From Aquarana catesbeiana (lineage: Eukaryota > Chordata > Amphibia > Anura > Ranidae), in assembly GCF_042186555.1 (NCBI RefSeq), contig NC_133333.1:63793628-63857627 (forward strand): 64,000 nt of DNA. Reading direction: 5' to 3'. The notes beneath the pieces are model-generated. The model was not told where the DNA came from, ran no database searches, and saw nothing but the letters and a program-made list of their open reading frames with translations. Positions 38,583 through 49,686 of the stretch are shown here, in pieces (position 1 is the first letter of the stretch; each line of letters begins with the position of its first letter). Both the position numbers and the translations under genes were made by a program.

Positions 38583-39010
38583 TGATGGGGCAGTTTTGAT
38601 GGGGTAATTCTGATGGGGCAGTTTTGATGGTGGCAATATGATGGGGCAGTTTTGATGGGGCAATTCTGATGGGGCAGTTTTAATGGGGCAATTATGATGG
38701 GGCAGTTTTGATGGTGGCAATATGATGGGGCAGTTTTGGTGGGGCAATTATGATGGGGCAGTTTTGATGGTGGCAATATGATGGGGCAATTCTGATGGGG
38801 CAGTTTTGATGGTGGCAATATGATGGGGCTGTTTTGATAGGGCAATTCTGATGGGGCAGTTTTGATGGTGGCAATATGATGGGGCATTTTTGATGGGGCA
38901 ATTCTGATGGGGCAGTTTTGATGGGGCAATTCTGATGGGGCAGTTTTGATGGTGGCAATATGATGGGGCAGTTTTGATGGGACAATTCTGATGGGGCAGT
39001 TTTGATGACA
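38583..39010 (+). repeat. 14-bp minisatellite block 5
   Basis: As block 4, but the distal end reads CTGATGGGGCAG...GATGACAG, a change shared only with block 6. Confidence 0.93.
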
Positions 39011-40037
39011 GTTTTTGAAAAAAAAAATATTTTTGAAAAAAAAAATTTTGTTTAAAAAAAAAAATCATTTTTGAAAAAAAAAATTCATTTTTGAAAAAAA
39101 AAAACTTTTGAAAAAAATGTTCAGCTCTTTCAGCTAATGATGGGACTTCAACTTTTTTACTACTATTTATACTTTTTAAAATATTAAGCTTTTTAACACT
39201 TTTCACAGTTACTCCGCCCACTCCAGTTGTAGAGGCAAGAACACTTTTCACAATTTCCCCAGAAATTGTAGCTTTTCTAGTTATTATTATTATTATAGCC
39301 AAATTTACCACCCTAACTCCTCCCACCGTTTTTACACTACATAGACAAGTAATATACCGAAACGTGCCGATTGTTCCCGAATGGTGTGCTATTATTTTAT
39401 GGAACGTTTCGCCGAATGGTTCACAAAATATCGTCGTTTTTGTGGCGAAATTGGTCCCATAGGAATGAATGGGGAAACTAGAGTGGGAGGTGACAAAAGC
39501 TGAAAAATCAGAACATGATTTCTAAACTGCCGCCACTCCCTCATTTTCAAGCCCACCTACACAAATCTTATATCAAAACCTTCAGCTATCCCTGCTGCCA
39601 CTAAACATGTCCACGGCTAAGCCATAGTCCTGATATTTTTCACAATATGACCATTTGTTTGCAGCTCACGCCGTCCATTGACATTCATTGAAACTACACT
39701 CAAATTTGAAGGGCAATTTCTAAACTGCGACTGTGCCTCCATTTTTAATATTTCAGAGACATACTATACATCAAAATCTAGGTCTGGGTCTTCTGATTCT
39801 CACAATATAAAGATCTTCGCTGTAGGATTTATAGTTTTTGGGAAAAAGCTTTTTGTTTAGAGGTCAATTCAGGAAATTTTAGCCATTAATCAGAGTCTAC
39901 TGTGTTTGTTTTGTTGCCATGGTTACCAAAGCTTCTGTTATACACAGGGGGGGAGGTGGCTGGAGCATCTCAGCTCTGATTACAGAGCCCGGGGGAGGTG
40001 ACAGACACACCATGTACTGATTTATAATGGAGAAATA

Positions 40038-40494
40038 TGATGGGGCAGTTTTGATGGGGTAATTCTGATGGGGCAGTTTTGATGGTGGCAATATGATGGG
40101 GCAGTTTTGATGGGGCAATTCTGATGGGGCAGTTTTGATGGGGCAATTCTGATGGGGCAGTTTTAATGGGGCAATTATGATGGGGCAGTTTTGATGGTGG
40201 CAATATGATGGGGCAGTTTTGGTGGGGCAATTATGATGGGGCAGTTTTGATGGTGGCAATATGATGGGGCAATTCTGATGGGGCAGTTTTGATGGTGGCA
40301 ATATGATGGGGCTGTTTTGATAGGGCAATTCTGATGGGGCAGTTTTGATGGTGGCAATATGATGGGGCATTTTTGATGAGGCAATTCTGATGGGGCAGTT
40401 TTGATGGGGCAATTCTGATGGGGCAGTTTTGATGGTGGCAATATGATGGGGCAGTTTTGATGGGACAATTCTGATGGGGCAGTTTTGATGACAG
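40038..40494 (+). repeat. 14-bp minisatellite block 6
   Basis: As block 5, with one extra 28-bp pair of units near 40116-40143 and GATGAGGC in place of GATGGGGC near 40376. It is the longest block in the window. Confidence 0.93.
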
Positions 40495-40599
40495 TTTTTG
40501 AAAAAAAAAATATTTTTGAAAAAAAAAATTTCGTTTAAAAAAAAAATCATTTTTGAAAAAAAAAATTCATTTTTGAAAAAAAAAAACTTTTGAAAAAAA

Positions 40600-42155
40600 T
40601 GTTCAGCTCTTTCAGCTAATGATGGGACTTCAACTTTTTTACTACTATTTATACTTTTTAAAATATTAAGCTTTTTAACACTTTTCACAGTTACTCCGCC
40701 CACTCCAGTTGTAGAGGCAAGAACACTTTTCACAATTTCCCCAGAAATTGTAGCTTTTCTAGTTATTATTATTATTATAGCCAAATTTACCACCCTAACT
40801 CCTCCCACCGTTTTTACACTACATAGACAAGTAATATACCGAAACGTGCCGATTGTTCCCGAATGGTGTGCTATTATTTTATGGAACGTTTCGCCGAATG
40901 GTTCACAAAATATCGTCGTTTTTGTGGCGAAATTGGTCCCATAGGAATGAATGGGGAAACTAGAGTGGGAGGTGACAAAAGCTGAAAAATCAGAACATGA
41001 TTTCTAAACTGCCGCCACTCCCTCATTTTCAAGCCCACCTACACAAATCTTATATCAAAACGTTCAGCTATCCCTGCTGCCACTAAACATGTCCACGGCT
41101 AAGCCATAGTCCTGATAGTTTTCACAATATGACCATTTGTTTGCAACTCATGCCGTCCATTGACATTCATTGAAACTACACTCTAGCCCCTTCAAATTTG
41201 AAGGGCAATTTCTAAACTGCGACCGTGCCTTCATTTTTAATATTTCAGAGACATACTATGCATCAAAATCTAGGTCTGGGTCTTGTGATTCTCACAACAT
41301 AAAGATCTTCGCTGTAGGATTTATAGTTTTTAAAATACGGCCATTTGAATTACTGCACAGTTGTTAAATCTATCATTATCCTATGTATTATGTATTGAGC
41401 AGTATTTGTGAAGCATAAACAGGGCATGAGCGTTGCTAGGAAACAGTGGTTGTAAACACAAGATGCTGAGACCCCCCAAATGCATGTGATCATATCTTCA
41501 TCTGCGAGGCTTGATAATGCTTGTAGACTCCTCCCACAGTTTTTACACTACAGAGACAAGTAATATACCAAAACGTGCAGATTGTTCCCGAATAGTGTGC
41601 TATGACTTTGTGGAACGTTTCGCCGAATGGTCCAGGAAATATCGTCGTTTTTGCGGCGAAATTGGTCCCATAGGAATGAATGGCGAAATGTTCAATGTCA
41701 TTTAATTGGTGTGCTATTACCTTGTGGAACTTTGTGAAAAGCTGAAAAATATCAGTGTGAATCCGGCCTCAATATCATTTAATTGGTGTGCTATTACTTT
41801 GTGGAACGTTTCGCCGAATGGTTCACGAAATATCGTCGTTTTTGCGACGAAATTGGTCCAATAGGAATGAATGGTGAAATGTTCAAAACTAGAGTGGGAG
41901 GTGACAAAAGCTGACAACCCCATGATCAGCCAAAACATTATGACCACCCCATGATCAGAAAAAACATTATGACCGCCCCATAAAAAAAAATATATTTTTG
42001 AAAAAAAAAATTCATTTAAAAAAAAAAAAAATTTGAAAAAAAAAATCATTTTTGAAAAAAAAAATCATTTTTGAAAAAAAAAATTCATTTTTGAAAAAAA
42101 AAAAATAAAATTCATTTTTGAAAAAAAAAAATCATTTTTGAAAAAAAAAAATCAT
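40600..42155 (+). repeat. Satellite unit interrupted by TTAA element
   Basis: The core is like domain II, but the middle reverts to the palindrome-bearing type (near 41189) with the GAATTACTGCACAGTTGTTA ending and no 14-bp expansion. The tail is duplicated, with CCGGCCTCAATATC. The A-rich block (41982-42155) is cut by the TTAA element, and A-rich sequence resumes at 45337, as expected for insertion into an A-rich block. Confidence 0.87.
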
Positions 42156-42180
42156 TTAACCACTTACCAACCGGCCCATA

Positions 42181-42556
42181 GCCGAATGACGGCTGCAGGG
42201 CGGTTGGATAACTCTGGGTGGACGTACTATGACGTCCTCCCAGAATTCCCCTCTCGCGCGCCCCCTGGGGCGCGCACCCGAACACATCCGTGACCGCCGG
42301 GTCCAGAGGACCCGGCGCATCACGGATCCCGGTAAATGGCCGCTGATCGCGGCCGTTTACCATGTGATCGAGCCGTCAAATGACGGCGCGATCACATGTA
42401 AACAGACCGGCGTCATCTGATGACGCCGGTTCCTCTCCTCCCCTCCTGTGTACCGATCGGTACACTGTGAGCGGGGAGGGGGATGGATGGATGTCTGCAG
42501 CGCTGTGGGCTGTATGTGTAGTGCCCACAGCGCTGCACAGAGACATCCATCCATCC
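42181..42556. repeat. Chain of strong hairpins and palindromes
   Basis: Consecutive self-complementary segments: 42256-42275 (GCGCGCCCC/GGGGCGCGC); 42286-42327 (ATCCGTGA outer and GCCGGGTCC inner arms); 42331-42361 (GGTAAATGGCCGC with its complement, one wobble); 42361-42398 (CATGTGATCG and GCCGTCA arms, one mismatch); 42406-42430 (ACCGGCGTCATC/GATGACGCCGGT, 1-nt loop); 42448-42465 (perfect palindrome GTGTACCGATCGGTAC+AC); 42481-42556 (16-bp and 14-bp arms with a small bulge). Together they cover most of the element's first 400 bp. The copy at 28316 lacks them. Confidence 0.9.
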
Positions 42557-42574
42557 ATGCTCAGCCATCCCTCA

Positions 42575-43330
42575 CTACTAATGCTGTGCAATACTCTGCA
42601 ATACCAGCACAATACTCTGCAATACCCCCACAATACTCTGCAATGCTGTGCAATACTCTGCAATACCCCCACAATACTCTGCAATGCTGTGTAATACTCT
42701 GCAATACTCTGCAATGCCCCCACAATACTCTGCAATGCTGTGCAATACTCTGCAATACCCCCACAATACTCTGCAATACCCCCACAATACTCTGCAATGC
42801 TGTGCAATACTCTGCAATACCCCCACAATACTCTGCAATACCCCCACAATACTCTGCAATACTCTGCAATGCCCCCACAATACTCTGCAATGCTGTGCAA
42901 TACTCTGCAATGCCCCCGCCATACTCTGCAATGCCCCCGCCATACTCTGCAATGCCTCCGCCATACTCTGCAATGCCCCCCGCCATACTCTGCAATGCCC
43001 CCCGCCATACTCTGCCATGCCCCCGCCATACTCCACAATACCCCGCCATACTCCGCCATACCCCGCCATACTCCGCCATACCCCGCCATACTCCGCAATA
43101 CCCTGCCATACCCCGCCATACTCCGCCATACTCTGCCATACCCCGCCATACTCCGCCATACCCCGCCATACCCCGCCATACCCCGCAATACTCCGCCATA
43201 CTCCGCAATACCCTGCCATACTCCGCCATACCCCGCAATACCCCACAATACCCCGCCATACCCCGCAATACGCCGCCATACTCCGTAATACCCCGCCATA
43301 CCCTGCCATGCTCAGCCATGCTCAGCTGTA
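42575..43330 (-). repeat. 10-bp minisatellite in TTAA element copy 2
   Basis: The same 10-bp family as at 27500-28265 on the opposite strand (AATACTCTGC, AATACCCCGCC and variants). Three zones are visible: CTGTGCAATACTCTGCAATAC with CCCCCACA spacing to about 42900, TGCCCCCGCCATACTC to about 43020, and CCGCCATAC units to 43310. The order of zones matches copy 1 in reverse, but the variants differ, so the two arrays evolved separately. Long open frames on both strands are artefacts. Confidence 0.93.
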
Positions 43331-43496
43331 CTCGGCCTCTGTATGTGGCCAGGCTGTGGAAGTCTCACACATGGGGTATCGCCGTACTCAGGAGGAGCAG
43401 GAGAATCTATTTTGGGGTGTCATTTTTGGCATGTACATGTTATGTGGTAGAAATATTGTATAAATGGACAACTTTGTGTTAAAAAAAAAAAGCGTT

Positions 43497-45336
43497 TTAA
43501 CCACTTCCCGCCCGCTGGCCGTCATACAACGTCCTTGACTTTGTGCGGGGATATCTGAATGATGGTTGCAGCTACAGGCATCATTCAGATATCATCTTTT
43601 TCAGCCGGCGATTCCCTATACCATGAGAACAATCATAGCAGCTGTTCCACTGCTTGATCGTTCTTACGGGAGGCGAGAGGGGACGTCCCCCCTTCCCGCC
43701 GCCTTGCGGTGCTTCTACCGACTCACCGCTACGATCGAAGCCAGGATCTTTTTTTTTTTTTTTTTTAATTTCAGGCTTCCCAGCCTAGAGGTGAGATGTG
43801 GGGTCTTATTGACCCCATATCTCACTGTAAAGAGGACCTGTCATGCCATATTCCTATTACAAGGATGTTTATATTCCTTGTAATAGGAATAAAAGTGGTC
43901 AAAATTTTTTTTTTTTTGGAAAAAAGCATCAAACTAAAATAAATAAAGTAAAATGAACAATAAAAAAAAAAAAAATTTTTTTAAAGCGCCCCTGTCCCTG
44001 TGTGCTCGCATGCAGAAGCGAACGCATACGTAAGTCCCACCCACATATGAAAACGGTGTTCAAACCACACATGTGAGGTATCGCTGCGATCGGTAGAGCG
44101 AGAGCAATAATTTTGGCCCTAGACCTGAAACTCAAAACATGTAACCAGTAAAAAATTTTAAAGCGTCACCTATGGGGATTTTTGAGTAGCAAAGTTTGGC
44201 GCCATTCCACAAGCGCGTGCAATTTTGAAGGGTGACATGTTGGGTATCTATTTACTCGGCGTAACTTCATCTTTCACATTATGCAAAAACATTGGGCTAA
44301 CTTTACTGTTTTGGTTTTTGTAAAGCACAAAACATTTTTTTTTCCAAAAAAAAACGCGTTAAAAAAATTGCTGCGCAAATACCGTGCGAGATAAAAAGTT
44401 GCAACGACTGCCATTGTATTCTCTAGGGTCTTTGCTAAAAAAACATATATAATGTTTTGGGGTTCTAAGTAATTTTCTAGCTAATAAATGATGATATTTA
44501 CATGTAGGAGAGAAATGTCAGAATTGGCCTGGGTGCTCCAGAACGCCTGAAGGTGCTCCCCTGCATGTTGGGCCTCTGTATGTGGCCACGCTGTGTAAAA
44601 GTCTCACACATGTGGTATCACCATACTCGGGAGTAATAGCAGAATGTGTTTTGGGGTGTAATTTGTGGTATGCATATGCGGTCTGTGAGAAATACCCTGC
44701 TAATATGACAATTTTGTGGAAAAAAAAAAAAAGTAAAAAAAAAACCTTGATTTTGCAAAGAATTGTGGGAAAAAATGACAACTTCAAAAAACTCACCATG
44801 CATCTTTCTAAATACCTTGGAATGTCTTCTTTCCAAAAAGGGGTCATTTGGGGGGTATTTGTACTTTTCTGGCATGTTAGGGTCTCAAGAAATTAGATAG
44901 GCCGTCAGTAATTCAGGTATGATCAATTTTCAGATATGCGCACCATAGCTTTTGGACTCTATAACTTTCAAAAAGACCAAATAATATCCACCGATTTGGG
45001 TTATTTTTACCAAAGATATGTAGCAGTATAAATTTTGGCCAAAATATATGAAGAAAAATTACTAATTTGCAAAATATTATAACAGAAATTAAGAAAAATG
45101 TATTTTTTTACAGATTTTTCGGTCTTTTTTCTTTTACGGCGCAAAAAATAAAGAACCCAGCAGTGATTAAATACCACCAAAAGAAAGCTCTATTTGTGTG
45201 AAAAAAAGGACAAAAATTTCATAAAGATACAGTGTTGCATGACTGAGTAATTGTCATTCAAAATGTGAGAGCACCAAAAGCTGAAAATTGGTCTGGTTAG
45301 GAAGGGGGTTTAAGTGCCCAGTTGTCAAGTGGTTAA
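43497..45336 (+). mobile_element. Inner TTAA sub-element of copy 2
   Basis: Runs from TTAACCACTTCCCGCCC at 43497 to AAGTGGTTAA at 45336 and is the counterpart of 25484-27323. It contains hairpins at 43550-43593 (GATATCTGAATGATG arms) and 43849-43891 (TATTCCTATTACAAGGA arms). At 44565-44720 it contains a relative of the module at 43333-43480: CACACATGTGGTATC, TGGCCACGCTG and TTTTGGGGTGTAATTTG. No ORF is supportable. Confidence 0.72.
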
Positions 45337-45780
45337 AAAAAAAAAAAACAATTTTTGAAAAAAAAATTCATTTTTGAAAAAAAAAAATTCATTTTTGAAA
45401 AAAGAAATCATTTTTGGAAAAAAAAAATCATTTTTGAAAAAAAAAATAAAATTCATTTTTGAAAAAAGAATTAATTTTTGAAAAAAAATTAATTTTTGAA
45501 AAAAAATAATATTTTTGAAAAAAAATAATAATTTTTGAAAAAAAATGTTCAGCTCTTTCAGCTAATGATGGGACTTCTTCAACTTTTTTACTACTATTTA
45601 TACTTTTTAAAATATTAAACTTTTTAACACTTTTCAGGTACTCCAGCCACTACAACCACACAACAGTTACTCAAGCCAATCCACCCAGTTACTCCGCCCA
45701 CTTCAGTTGTAGAGGCAAGAACACTTTTCACAATTTCCCCAGAAATTGTACCTTTTCTAGTTATTATTATTATTATAGCC
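45337..45780 (+). repeat. A-rich block and core after TTAA element
   Basis: The A-rich minisatellite resumes (45337-45545), then the core begins GTTCAGCTC at 45546 and runs to the TTATTATTATAGCC tract. The sequence CTTTTCAGGTACTCCAGCCACTACAACC is a variant of the usual CTTTTCACAGTTACTCC. Confidence 0.85.
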
Positions 45781-48700
45781 AAATTTACCATCCTAACTCC
45801 TCCCACAGTTTTTACACTACATAAACAAGTAATATACCAAAACGTGCGGATTGTTCCCGAATGGTGTGCTATTATTTTGTAGAACGTTTCGCCGAATGGT
45901 TCACGAAATATCGTTGTTTTTGCTGCGAAATTGGTCCCATAGGAATGAATGGAGAAACTAGAGTGGGAGGTGACAAAAGCTGAAAAATCAGAACATGATT
46001 TCTAAACTGCCACCACTCCCTCATTTTCAAGCCCATCTACACAAATCTTATATCAAAACGTTCAGCTATCCCTGCTGCCACTAAACATGTCCACGGCTAA
46101 GCCATAGTCCTGATAGTTTTTACAATATGACCATTTGTTTGCAACTCACACCGTCCATTGACATTCATTGAAACTACACTCTAGCCCCTTCAAATTTGAA
46201 GGGCAATTTCTAAACTGCGACCGTGAATTCAATTTTAATATTTCAGAGACATACTATACATCAAAATCTAGGTCCGGGTCTTGTGATTCTCACAATATAA
46301 AGATCTTCGCTGTAGGATTTATAGTTTTTAAAATACGGCCATTTGAATTACTGCATAGTTACTACATCTTTCATGGTCCTGTGTTCTGTGTATTGAGCAG
46401 TATTTGTGAAGCATAAACAGGGCATGAGCGTTGCTAGGAAACAGTGGTTGTAAACACAAGATGCTGAGACACCCCAAATGCATGTGACTTCATCTGCTAG
46501 ACTTGATAATGCTTGTAGACTCCTCCCACAGTTTTTACACTACAGAGACAAGTAATATACCAAAACGTGCGGATTGTTCCCGATTGGTGTGCTATTACTT
46601 TGTGGAACGTTTCACCGAATGGTTCACGAAATATCGTAGTTTTTGCGGCGAAATTGGTCCCATAGGAATGAATGGCGAAATGTTCAATGTCATTTAATTG
46701 GTGTGCTATTACTTTGTGGAACTTTTTTCGCCGAATGGTTCACGAAATATCATCGTTTTTGCGGAAATATTGGTCCCATAGGAATGAATGGTGAAATGTT
46801 CAATGTCATTTAATTGGTGTGCTATTACCTTGTGGAACTTTGTGAAAAGCTGAAATATACCAGTGTGAATCCGGCCTTAATGTCATTTAATTGGTGTGCT
46901 ATTACTTTCTGGAACGTTTCGCCGAATGGTTCACGAAATATCGTCGTTTTTGCGACGAAATTGGTCCCATAGGAATGAATGGCGAAATGTTCAAAACTAG
47001 AGTGGGAGGTGACAAAAGCTGACAACCCCATGATCAGCCAAAACATTATGACCGCCCCATAAAAAAAAAATATTTTTGAAAAAAAAAATCATTTTTGAAA
47101 AAAAAAATATATATTTTTGAAAAAAAAAATTATTTTTGAAAAAAAAAAATATTTGAAAAAAAAAAATATATTATTGAGAAAAAAAAATTTATTTTTGAAA
47201 AAAAAAAATATTTTTGAAAAAATAAAAAAAAATCATTTTTGAAAAAATAAAAAAAATCATTTTTGAAAAAATAAAAAAAATCATTTTTGAAAAAAAAATC
47301 ATTTTTGAATTCATTAAAATTCATTAAAAAAAAAAAAATTGAAAAAAAATCATTTAAAAAAAAAAAAAATTTTGAAAAAAAAAATCATTTTTGAAAAAAA
47401 AATAAAATTCATTTTTGAAAAAAATGTTCAGCTCTTTCAGCTAATTATGGGACTTCTTCAACTTTTTTACTACTATTGATACTTTTTAAAATAGTTACTC
47501 AAGCCACTCCACCCAGTTACTCCGCCCACTCCAGTTGTAGAGGCAAGAACACTTTTCACAATTTCCCCAGAAATTGTAGCTTTTCTAGTTATTCTTATTA
47601 AGTGTTCTTGCATAGCAAGACCACTTACTGTTATCTCACATATATATTATTATTAAGTGTTCTTGCATAGCAAGACCACTTACTGTTATCTCACATATAT
47701 ATTATTATTCTTATTCTTATTATTATTATAGCCAAATTTACCATCCTAACTCCTCCCACAGTTTTTACACTACATAAACAAGTAATATACCGAAACGTGC
47801 GGATTGTTCCCGAATGGTGTGCTATTATTTTGTGGAACGTTTCGCCGAATGGTTCACGAAATATCGTTGTTTTTGCTGCGAAATTGGTCCCATAGGAATG
47901 AATGGAGAAACTAGAGTGGGAGGTGACAAAAGCTGAAAAATCAGAACATGATTTCTAAACTGCCGCCACTCCCTCATTTTCAAGCCCATCTACACAAATC
48001 TTATATCAAAACGTTCAGCTATCCCTGCTGCCACTAAACATGCCCACGGCTAAGCCATAGTCCTGATAGTTTTCACAATATGACCATTTGTTTGCAACTC
48101 ACACCGTCCATTGACATTCATTGAAACTACACTCTAGCCCCTTCAAATTTGAAGGGCAATTTCTAAACTGCGACCGTGAATTCAATTTTAATATTTCAGA
48201 GACATACTATACATCAAAATCTAGGTCCGGGTCTTGTGATTCTCACAATATAAAGATCTTCGCTGTAGGATTTATAGTTTTTAAAATACGGCCATTTGAA
48301 TTACTGCATAGTTACTACATCTTTCATGGTCCTGTGTTCTGTGTATTGAGCAGTATTTGTGAAGCATAAACAGGGCATGAGCGTTGCTAGGAAACAGTGG
48401 TTGTAAACACAAGATGCTGAGACACCCCAAATGCATGTGACTTCATCTGCTAGACTTGATAATGCTTGTAGACTCCTCCCACAGTTTTTACACTACAGAG
48501 ACAAGTAATATACCAAAACGTGCGGATTGTTCCCGATTGGTGTGCTATTACTTTGTGGAACGTTTCACCGAATGGTTCACGAAATATCGTAGTTTTTGCG
48601 GCGAAATTGGTCCCATAGGAATGAATGGCGAAATGTTCAATGTCATTTAATTGGTGTGCTATTACTTTGTGGAACTTTTTTCGCCGAATGGTTCACGAAA

Positions 48701-49686
48701 TATCATCGTTTTTGCGGAAATATTGGTCCCATAGGAATGAATGGTGAAATGTTCAATGTCATTTAATTGGTGTGCTATTACCTTGTGGAACTTTGTGAAA
48801 AGCTGAAATATACCAGTGTGAATCCGGCCTTAATGTCATTTAATTGGTGTGCTATTACTTTCTGGAACGTTTCGCCGAATGGTTCACGAAATATCGTCGT
48901 TTTTGCGACGAAATTGGTCCCATAGGAATGAATGGCGAAATGTTCAAAACTAGAGTGGGAGGTGACAAAAGCTGACAACCCCATGATCAGCCAAAACATT
49001 ATGACCGCCCCATAAAAAAAAAATATTTTTGAAAAAAAAAATCATTTTTGAAAAAAAAAATATATATTTTTGAAAAAAAAAATTATTTTTGAAAAAAAAA
49101 AATATTTGAAAAAAAAAAATATATTATTGAGAAAAAAAAATTTATTTTTGAAAAAAAAAAAATATTTTTGAAAAAATAAAAAAAAATCATTTTTGAAAAA
49201 ATAAAAAAAATCATTTTTGAAAAAATAAAAAAAATCATTTTTGAAAAAAAAATCATTTTTGAATTCATTAAAATTCATTAAAAAAAAAAAAATTGAAAAA
49301 AAATCATTTAAAAAAAAAAAAAAATTTTGAAAAAAAAAATCATTTTTGAAAAAAAAATAAAATTCATTTTTGAAAAAAATGTTCAGCTCTTTCAGCTAAT
49401 TATGGGACTTCTTCAACTTTTTTACTACTATTGATACTTTTTAAAATAGTTACTCAAGCCACTCCACCCAGTTACTCCGCCCACTCCAGTTGTAGAGGCA
49501 AGAACACTTTTCACAATTTCCCCAGAAATTGTAGCTTTTCTAGTTATTCTTATTAAGTGTTCTTGCATAGCAAGACCACTTACTGTTATCTCACATATAT
49601 ATTATTATTAAGTGTTCTTGCATAGCAAGACCACTTACTGTTATCTCACATATATATTATTATTCTTATTCTTATTATTATTATAG
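45781..49686 (+). repeat. 1953-bp tandem duplication of a satellite unit
   Basis: Two copies, 45781-47733 and 47734-49686, both start AAATTTACCATCCTAACTCC (the second-copy T is rare elsewhere) and share TACATAAACAAG and CGTGAATTCAATTTT. Differences seen are about five substitutions in the first 300 bp and A-run lengths. A-rich blocks are 47061-47424 and 49013-49379. The hairpin pairs 47600/47655 and 49555/49610 belong to the repeat. The tail shows four ~117-bp repeats in each copy (GTTCAATGTCATTTAATTGG boundaries). Confidence 0.92.

Larger units (their letters stand above)
34428..40599 (+). repeat. Satellite domain II: 1.6/1.48 kb tandem array
   Basis: Core starts at about 34428, 36032, 37636, 39118 and 40600 define units of ~1604, 1604, 1482 and 1482 bp. 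The first units are nearly identical (for example TATCAAAACG against TATCAAAACC near 34911 and 36515). Shared marks are loss of TAGCCCCTTC, so the 18-bp palindrome is halved; TTTTTGGGAAAAAGC; AGGTCAATTCAGG; and an expanded 14-bp repeat. The shorter units lack AAGCCACTCCATCCAGTTAC and have a short A-rich block (39018-39117, 40501-40599). The amplification is recent and independent of domain I. Confidence 0.92.
42156..45336 (+). mobile_element. TTAA-bounded element, copy 2 (apparently complete)
   Basis: TTAA at 42156-42159 and 45333-45336 flank 3173 bp. The left end CCACTTACCAACCGGCC and the inverted right end CCACTTGACAACTGGGC match at 13 of 17 positions. TTAA duplication with short imperfect terminal repeats suggests a non-autonomous piggyBac-like element; no transposase or other gene is seen. 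Layout: hairpin chain (42181-42556), 10-bp minisatellite (42575-43330), unique module, internal TTAACCACTTCCCGCCC at 43497, then the inner element. The internal TTAA end suggests a composite or nested origin. The A-rich satellite block continues on both sides. Confidence 0.78.

Noticed and set aside
35359..40808. KLPHQNCPI/ILPPSKLPHH frames of 97-303 codons
   Set aside because: Products of the 14-bp repeat read in three frames (42 bp gives 14 residues), joined to K/F-rich frames of the A-rich blocks.
42376..43482. Open frames of 182-344 codons on both strands
   Set aside because: Same artefact on the second copy of the 10-bp minisatellite.
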